Shown here: in pieces, positions 55,265-59,425 of the stretch
Layout: each line of letters begins with the position of its first letter
Numbering within the stretch: the stretch's first letter is position 1
From: Thermoanaerobacterales bacterium UBA4880
GTDB taxonomy: Bacteria; Bacillota; Thermoanaerobacteria; Thermoanaerobacterales; UBA4877
Direction: 5' to 3'
DNA length: 59,425 nucleotides
NCBI GenBank assembly: GCA_002399285.1
Contig: DHDI01000016.1
Coordinates: 5,492-64,916 of the forward strand
Notes under the pieces: model-generated
Told to the model about the DNA's origin: nothing
The model's database searches: none
The model's input: the letters and a program-made list of their open reading frames with translations, nothing else
Position numbers and translations under genes: made by a program

Positions 55265-55644
55265 TGAAAGACAAGGTGAAAGTGGTCATTGCCCATCGAA
55301 TGGGGAAGGGACAGAATGTGGCAAAGGGGGTCGAAGCAGCGGGAGGAGAAGCGATTGTAATACCTGGTATAGGGGCTGACATGAAGCTTGGAAAAGTCAT
55401 GCATGATGAAAATGCGGATCTGGGCATAAGCTTCTGCGGCGGCGGCGGCGGCGGAGCGCTGGCTGCAAAAAACCAGTATGGGTACAATGCAACATATGAT
55501 CTGAGATCAGTTGTGGCGGGAGTTAATGCTGTAAACAACGGATATGTAGCATTAGGTTTCGGCTTCATGGATACTGAAGAATTAGGGAAGGCCATAGTTG
55601 AAGCGTATTATAAAAAATACGGAAGTGAAATGGGTGGAAAATAA
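55264..55644 (+). CDS. Glycine-rich SFCG(S)-family protein (EF_0830-type cluster)
   Basis: 126 residues from ATG 55264, which overlaps the PRD stop as ATGA. Key feature is ISFCGGGGGGALAAKNQYGYNATYDLRS, a Cys followed by six Gly; in the named family the motif is SFCGS. The N-terminal part KVKVVIAHRMGKGQNVAKGVEAAGG looks like a small alpha/beta domain with an early phosphate-loop-like turn. The fold and chemistry are unproven. A cytoplasmic energy-coupling or phosphocarrier-like part of the adjacent transporter is my guess. The call to family is from memory. Confidence 0.75.
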   Translation: MKDKVKVVIAHRMGKGQNVAKGVEAAGGEAIVIPGIGADMKLGKVMHDENADLGISFCGGGGGGALAAKNQYGYNATYDLRSVVAGVNAVNNGYVALGFGFMDTEELGKAIVEAYYKKYGSEMGGK

Positions 55645-55942
55645 GGAAAATGTTTTGCAGACGATATATAAATCCATAAGCGTGTGCGGACAGGGGAAGA
55701 GTCATAAAGAGGCTGTTACAGATGCATTCAATAATATAAAAGCCGCGGCATATGAAGAAGCTCAAGGTTATCTGGTAGAACTTCATGTTACTGAATTTTA
55801 TATTGAAAAGGAGGAAAAGAGTGAAACAATAAAGCGATTTCTTGGGTTGATATTGCCTGTAACCTACGAGCATTATAACATCTCGGTCACGGCGAATACA
55901 GAAATAAAAATGATTTCTATTAGTCAAAAGGAGGAAAACTAA
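55634..55942 (+). CDS. DUF4312-family protein
   Basis: About 102 residues if GTG 55634 is the start (GGAAGTG seven bases upstream); a TTG at 55598 or GTG at 55625 are possible. It overlaps the previous gene by about 11 bases. The first third has SISVCGQGKSHKEAVTDAFNNIKAAA, a strand-turn-helix with Cys18, and the C-terminal half is a beta-rich piece ending NTEIKMISISQKEEN. It is soluble. The known family is defined by its presence in this cluster and has no assigned function. Confidence 0.72.
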   Translation: MENKENVLQTIYKSISVCGQGKSHKEAVTDAFNNIKAAAYEEAQGYLVELHVTEFYIEKEEKSETIKRFLGLILPVTYEHYNISVTANTEIKMISISQKEEN

Positions 55943-55943
55943 G

Positions 55944-56648
55944 ATGCTTGATTTGGTAATCAAGTCTTTGATAGTAGGAGCCTTGGCAGGCGGAGGCGTG
56001 GCCGGAGGGGCGGCCAGAATGTATCATGCTCCTGAAATTCAGGGTATGGGTTCATTCAGAACGTTGGGAGAACTTAATGCCTGCGGAGGTGACCCACTGG
56101 CTCATTTTAGCTATGGTCTTGGTTTTGTATTCAGTTCGGCAGGCTCGGTAGTCGGGACCGGATCGCTAAGTTCCGACGTCTTACATCGTATTGTGCCCCA
56201 ATGGTCAGCCGGCCTGACAAATTTAGTGGCAAAAGACAAAGAGGCTTCCAAGAATCCGTATAAAATGATGCTGAGCGGTATTGCAGTAGGTGCGGTAATA
56301 GTTACGGCACTAAATACCATTGCAAGTCTGATACCTAAAACGATGTCTCTTATTGCCGAAAAGGTGGTTTCACCGGCGGCGGATCTAATACTTTCTCCGA
56401 TACTGCCCGTGGCCTTTTGGATTTCGGCTCTCAGTGCCGGAAAATGGCAGGGTACCTTTGCAACCATATTCGGAGTTTTGGCTCAGTATATTATGGGCAA
56501 TGCAACCCCCGGCTGTGTGCTTGGCATCCTCATAGGTCAAAGCGTTGCTGATGAAGGACTAAAAAGTAAAAGAAGTATGTTCACTATATTATTTACCGGC
56601 ATAATGTTCTTGATCATTGCTTATTTCAGAGGGATAATTCATTTTTAA
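55944..56648 (+). CDS. DUF4311-family membrane protein
   Basis: 234 residues from ATG 55944, with AGGAGG upstream. About six hydrophobic segments are visible. A Gly-rich N-terminus (VGALAGGGVAGGAARMYHAP) is followed by the conserved-looking loop GMGSFRTLGELNACGGDPLAHFSYG, later spans (VGAVIVTALNTIASLIP), and a C-terminal FTILFTGIMFLIIAYFRG. With the DUF4310 protein it should be one of two membrane subunits of a transporter. No ATPase or classical EII domain accompanies it. Family recognition is from memory. Confidence 0.75.
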   Translation: MLDLVIKSLIVGALAGGGVAGGAARMYHAPEIQGMGSFRTLGELNACGGDPLAHFSYGLGFVFSSAGSVVGTGSLSSDVLHRIVPQWSAGLTNLVAKDKEASKNPYKMMLSGIAVGAVIVTALNTIASLIPKTMSLIAEKVVSPAADLILSPILPVAFWISALSAGKWQGTFATIFGVLAQYIMGNATPGCVLGILIGQSVADEGLKSKRSMFTILFTGIMFLIIAYFRGIIHF

Positions 56649-56750
56649 TAAAACTTAAACAGGCAAATTATCATTAGTTTAAATTTTACATAATCAAATA
56701 TGATTTTCACAGGTCTATATACGTATAAACATTATGGTAGGAGGATTAAA

Positions 56751-57437
56751 ATGGATTCTAACAAACAAGTCAAAAAAACTTCCATTGAAGCATTTATGCT
56801 TACGGAGCCTGCATTTTTAATTTGTATGGCTATGGCATGCTCAGGGGTCTTTGCGGGAACCTCTATATTTCTTCAATATAATACGGGCCACTTTTCGACG
56901 ACTTCTGTTACGGTTATGTTGACTGAGGCGCTTAAAACAGGCAGCTATGCGGCATTGATCGGATATACGGGAGGATTCCTTCTTGCCCGTATTCTCGAAG
57001 GACCCCTCGTAGGTATTTTGGATATAGGAGGGGCTATTATGACGGGAGTAGGTGCGGGACTGCCGGCATTATTCCTGTCAATGGGTTATGATAAATTTGT
57101 TAAGAATTTTCCACTGAGTCTTTTGACGGGAGCGGTTATAGGACTTGTCATAGGTGGAATTATTCTTGTGGTACGTAAGCTTATGCCTGGTGGATACGGC
57201 TCAATGGGCACGGATATAATGGTCGGCGCAGGAAATATTGTAGGGGAGTGGTTCGGTCCAATTATTCTGATCATGGCGGCACAGTTTGACCTTTATGTAG
57301 GAATAGGCGCAATGATAGGCGCCGTTATATGCCATATAAAAAAATCACCGATTATAGGAGGCGCTATTCTTGGAGCCATGATCTTCGGGTATGCCGCCTA
57401 TCTCTTGGGTCTTACTACTCTAGGAATAGGAGCATGA
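56751..57437 (+). CDS. DUF4310-family membrane protein
   Basis: About 228 residues from ATG 56751, with TAGGAGG seven bases upstream; an ATG at 56700 has no such site. Hydrophobic segments near 20-45, 60-85, 95-120, 130-155 and 165-225 alternate with Gly-rich turns (LDIGGAIMTGVGAGLP, LMPGGYGSMGTDIMVGAGNIVGEWFGP). The repeated GxGxG content is like channel- or carrier-forming membrane subunits. It is presumably the partner of the DUF4311 protein. Its stop overlaps an ATG (ATGA), so the PLP enzyme gene is coupled to it. Confidence 0.75.
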   Translation: MDSNKQVKKTSIEAFMLTEPAFLICMAMACSGVFAGTSIFLQYNTGHFSTTSVTVMLTEALKTGSYAALIGYTGGFLLARILEGPLVGILDIGGAIMTGVGAGLPALFLSMGYDKFVKNFPLSLLTGAVIGLVIGGIILVVRKLMPGGYGSMGTDIMVGAGNIVGEWFGPIILIMAAQFDLYVGIGAMIGAVICHIKKSPIIGGAILGAMIFGYAAYLLGLTTLGIGA

Positions 57438-57439
57438 AG

Positions 57440-58531
57440 ATGACAAATAAGTTAGAAGTAAAAGAAGTAATAAACTGTAGCGGAAGGATGACTTATTTGG
57501 GCTCGTCCACTCTTTCCGATGACGTCATCAAGGCGATGAACCATGGCGCCGTAAATTATTTTGACATGAATGAACTTATAAGGAAAGCGGGAAAGGCAAT
57601 AGGTCAATATGCGGGCGCAGACGATGCATATATCACCTGCGGCGCATCCTCAGGGATGGTAATAGCCGTTGCGGCAGTCATCACAGAAGGAAATGCCTGC
57701 GAGATAAAAAGGGTACCCCATGTGTCAACCGAAAAAAATGCAATTCTAATACAAACCGGACACTGTATCGATTTTGGCGCGGAGATTACACAGATGATAT
57801 CTTTGGGCGGAGGTAAAGCTACCGCCGTGGGCTCTGTCAACAAATGCGAGAAAGATCTGCTGGATGCATCGCTGTCGGAAAGAACAGCGGCGGTAGTTTA
57901 TGTTAAGAGCCATCATGCGGTACAGGATGGAATGCTCTCTCTGACGGATGTTATAAATTCAGCGGAATCAAAAGGCATACCCGTTATAGTTGACGCAGCC
58001 GCAGAGGAAGATTTTAAAAAATATATAGGAATGGGCGCCGATATGGCGATATACAGCGGAGCAAAAGCATTCGGCGGTCCCACGTCGGGCTGCATAGTGG
58101 GCAAACAAAAATATATCGACTGGTGCTATGCGCAGGCCAAGGGGGTGGGGCGTCCCTTTAAGGTGGGCAAAGAAACTATCTTTGGCCTTTATGAAGCAAT
58201 TTCGGAATATGCCGAGAAGCAGTCTGAAGCAAATGAGTGCGATTTATTTGTTCCAATCGAAAATTTTATTAAAAATATAGAAGGTATAAAGACATCCAGA
58301 ATCCCAGATTCCATGGGACGCGATATTGTACGCTTAAGGATAGCAGTGGATAAAGACAAAGTAGGCAAGAGCGCTCAGGAAATAGCCCGGGAGCTTCAAA
58401 ACGGTAATCCGGCTATTTATACAAGAAATCATCATGCTTCTTCGGGATACTTTGAATTTGACCCGAGACCGATGTTCGAGAGGGACTTGCCCATTATAAT
58501 AAGAAAACTTGAAGAAATATTGGAGGGCTAA
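57440..58531 (+). CDS. SelA-like PLP-dependent enzyme (DgaE-like ammonia lyase)
   Basis: About 363 residues; ATG 57440 has GGAG nine bases upstream, while ATG 57434 overlaps the DUF4310 stop and is an alternative. The fold type I PLP enzyme signature is clear: AYITCGASSGMVIAVAAV, then PVIVDAAAEED and the Schiff-base Lys209 in IYSGAKAFGGPTSGCIVG. Relatives include DgaE, which removes ammonia from D-glucosaminate 6-phosphate to give KDG 6-phosphate. The aldolase gene directly behind supports that chemistry. It is not a selenocysteine synthase: no selenium genes are nearby. Confidence 0.85.
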   Translation: MTNKLEVKEVINCSGRMTYLGSSTLSDDVIKAMNHGAVNYFDMNELIRKAGKAIGQYAGADDAYITCGASSGMVIAVAAVITEGNACEIKRVPHVSTEKNAILIQTGHCIDFGAEITQMISLGGGKATAVGSVNKCEKDLLDASLSERTAAVVYVKSHHAVQDGMLSLTDVINSAESKGIPVIVDAAAEEDFKKYIGMGADMAIYSGAKAFGGPTSGCIVGKQKYIDWCYAQAKGVGRPFKVGKETIFGLYEAISEYAEKQSEANECDLFVPIENFIKNIEGIKTSRIPDSMGRDIVRLRIAVDKDKVGKSAQEIARELQNGNPAIYTRNHHASSGYFEFDPRPMFERDLPIIIRKLEEILEG

Positions 58532-58533
58532 GT

Positions 58534-59259
58534 ATGAATTACTATAAAAATAGACTATGTCTAAATTGTCTGGCGGCAGACATCGAAAATGCCTGCGAAA
58601 TTTATAACGTAATGGATAAGAATACTTTGATAGGAATTCTCTCGTCAAATTACTCGGATATTTACAGCGCTGTTACAGACATGGAGAAGTATCAGGCGGC
58701 TCTTGATAATAATATTTCCATAGCTTTGGGCGGGGGCAATCCCGCTCAAGGTCTTATGGTTGCGGAACTGGCAGGAGCACTTAAGCCAAATCATGTAAAT
58801 CAGGTTTTCCCGTATGTAGGTATTACAAGAGGAAAGGTTTCCGATGAACATGTTCATATTAATGCACTTGTATCACCGACGGGCGATCCCGGTTTGGTAA
58901 AAATAAGTACCGGTCCCGAAAGCTCAAAGCTGCCGGAGGGAAATATACCCGTTGAGACTGCAATTGTTCTCATTAAAGAAATGGGAGGAAACTCTATTAA
59001 GTTTTTCCCCATGGGAGGTCTAAATACAAGAAATGAATTTGCGGCCGTTGCCAAGGCGTGCGGTAAAGCCAATTTTATCTTAGAGCCTACCGGAGGTATT
59101 GACCTTAGTAATATTGAAGAAATTATAGATATGGCGATGGGTGAAAATGTGCCCAAACTTATTTTGCATGTGTACAGTTCTATTATAGATAAAGGAACGG
59201 GAAGGACAAGAATTTCTGACGTTGAGAAGATAAAGAAGATATTTGAAAAAGCCGTTTAA
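58534..59259 (+). CDS. KDGP-aldolase-family protein (DgaF-like)
   Basis: 241 residues from ATG 58534, with GGAGGGC upstream, two bases after the PLP gene. The sequence ALGGGNPAQGLMVAELAGALKPNHVNQVFPYVG, then SIKFFPMGGLNTRNEF and NFILEPTGGIDLSNI, is the TIM-barrel family linked to 2-dehydro-3-deoxy-6-phosphogluconate aldolase (EF_0839-like, DgaF-like). The Lys of IKFFPMGG is the likely Schiff-base residue. It would give pyruvate and glyceraldehyde 3-phosphate. It needs a phosphorylated substrate, yet no kinase is encoded in the operon. This is the last gene of the unit; no clear terminator is seen. Confidence 0.86.
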   Translation: MNYYKNRLCLNCLAADIENACEIYNVMDKNTLIGILSSNYSDIYSAVTDMEKYQAALDNNISIALGGGNPAQGLMVAELAGALKPNHVNQVFPYVGITRGKVSDEHVHINALVSPTGDPGLVKISTGPESSKLPEGNIPVETAIVLIKEMGGNSIKFFPMGGLNTRNEFAAVAKACGKANFILEPTGGIDLSNIEEIIDMAMGENVPKLILHVYSSIIDKGTGRTRISDVEKIKKIFEKAV

Positions 59260-59310
59260 TATACCGTATCGTCTGCATGATTTAAATGTGCCGATTTCTT
59301 TAACGGCCAC

Positions 59311-59339
59311 TTGACATAGGGCGAATAAAATGATAAAAT
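59311..59339 (+). promoter_or_regulatory. Strong sigma-A promoter at the window edge
   Basis: TTGACA (59311-59316), 17-base spacer, TAAAAT (59334-59339). It reads toward the right edge, into a hairpin (59342-59378), so it serves a transcript outside the window. Confidence 0.75.
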
Positions 59340-59341
59340 GA

Positions 59342-59378
59342 AGTTCCTGACACAATCGGACAGAAAGCGTCAGGAACT
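59342..59378 (+). other. Stable hairpin just downstream of the 59311 promoter
   Basis: AGTTCCTGAC (59342-59351) and GTCAGGAACT (59369-59378) form a 10-base stem with a 17-base loop and no T-run. It would lie at the very 5' end of the RNA, or could be an operator. Confidence 0.6.
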
Positions 59379-59390
59379 GCAAAAAGGGTA

Positions 59391-59419
59391 TTGACACCAT
59401 ATGCCAAACATGATAACAT
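59391..59419 (+). promoter_or_regulatory. Second promoter-like element at the window edge
   Basis: TTGACA (59391-59396), 17-base spacer, TAACAT (59414-59419). Probably a tandem start for the same downstream gene. Confidence 0.5.
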
Positions 59420-59425
59420 AATACC

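Noticed and set aside
55680..55705. CGQGKS in the DUF4312 protein as a proven EIIB phosphocysteine loop
   Set aside because: The similarity is short; a G-x-G-x-S turn before a helix is common in many small folds. Kept only as a candidate site.

Overview
The window looks like a near-origin stretch of a Clostridia-type Firmicute chromosome. The order rpsR, yybS-like, gdpP, rplI, dnaB, then purA and walR-walK-walH-walI-walJ-htrA matches, from memory, the region beside oriC in Bacillus subtilis. The core genes are fairly GC-rich, use ATA (Ile) and AGG (Arg) heavily, and often start with TTG or GTG. An H-NOX chemotaxis receptor very like the one in Caldanaerobacter (Thermoanaerobacter) tengcongensis, SLH proteins and several sugar systems point to an anaerobic, saccharolytic, perhaps moderately thermophilic clostridium. 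I do not name a genus.

Layout. 1-5568: the end of rpsR, a MazG-like protein, a small membrane protein, a YybS-like protein, gdpP, rplI, and dnaB carrying an in-frame mini-intein. 5577-7403: a Crp/Fnr regulator, a ferritin-like protein and the stump of a SIS-domain sugar isomerase. 7415-11921: a visibly AT-richer island with a sigma-54 activator facing a mandelate-racemase-family enzyme and an amino acid permease; the intergenic region holds a -24/-12 promoter and three enhancer-like repeats. 12068-16655: a GntR/UTRA-controlled alpha-glucoside PTS operon. 16870-18679: an H-NOX chemoreceptor broken by a frameshift. 18691-25670: ROK kinase, HTH-PfkB kinase, SLH protein, FAD enzyme and purA. 25786-29731: a MarR-regulated heterodimeric ABC exporter. 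29925-36826: lgt, an M1-like peptidase, the dnaI/dnaD-type helicase-loading pair, an M23 peptidase and a gluzincin. 36874-45602: a walRK operon with murA and an extra secreted protein. 45660-51476: a sirtuin, a second two-component system and tex.

51802-59259 is the most interesting segment. It is a nine-gene operon: a PRD/EIIB-type regulator, an amidohydrolase, a small PRD protein, a glycine-rich SFCG protein, DUF4312, DUF4311 and DUF4310 proteins, a SelA-like PLP enzyme and a KDGP aldolase. From memory this matches the poorly characterised EF_0829-EF_0839 cluster of Enterococcus faecalis. I infer that it takes up and degrades an amino sugar acid, and that the four DUF/SFCG proteins form an unrecognised, possibly PTS-like permease.

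Regulation is unusually legible. TGTAA-type WalR boxes at identical spacing to the -10 precede the SLH gene and the small secreted gene inside the wal cluster. A 21-bp inverted repeat brackets the marR promoter, and GTGTAC-type operators flank the alpha-glucoside PTS promoter. A family of about 35-85 bp imperfect palindromic repeats, with CAGACCG-type ends, recurs at gene 3' ends between 25 and 49 kb. No tRNA, rRNA, CRISPR array, transposase or phage gene was recognised.
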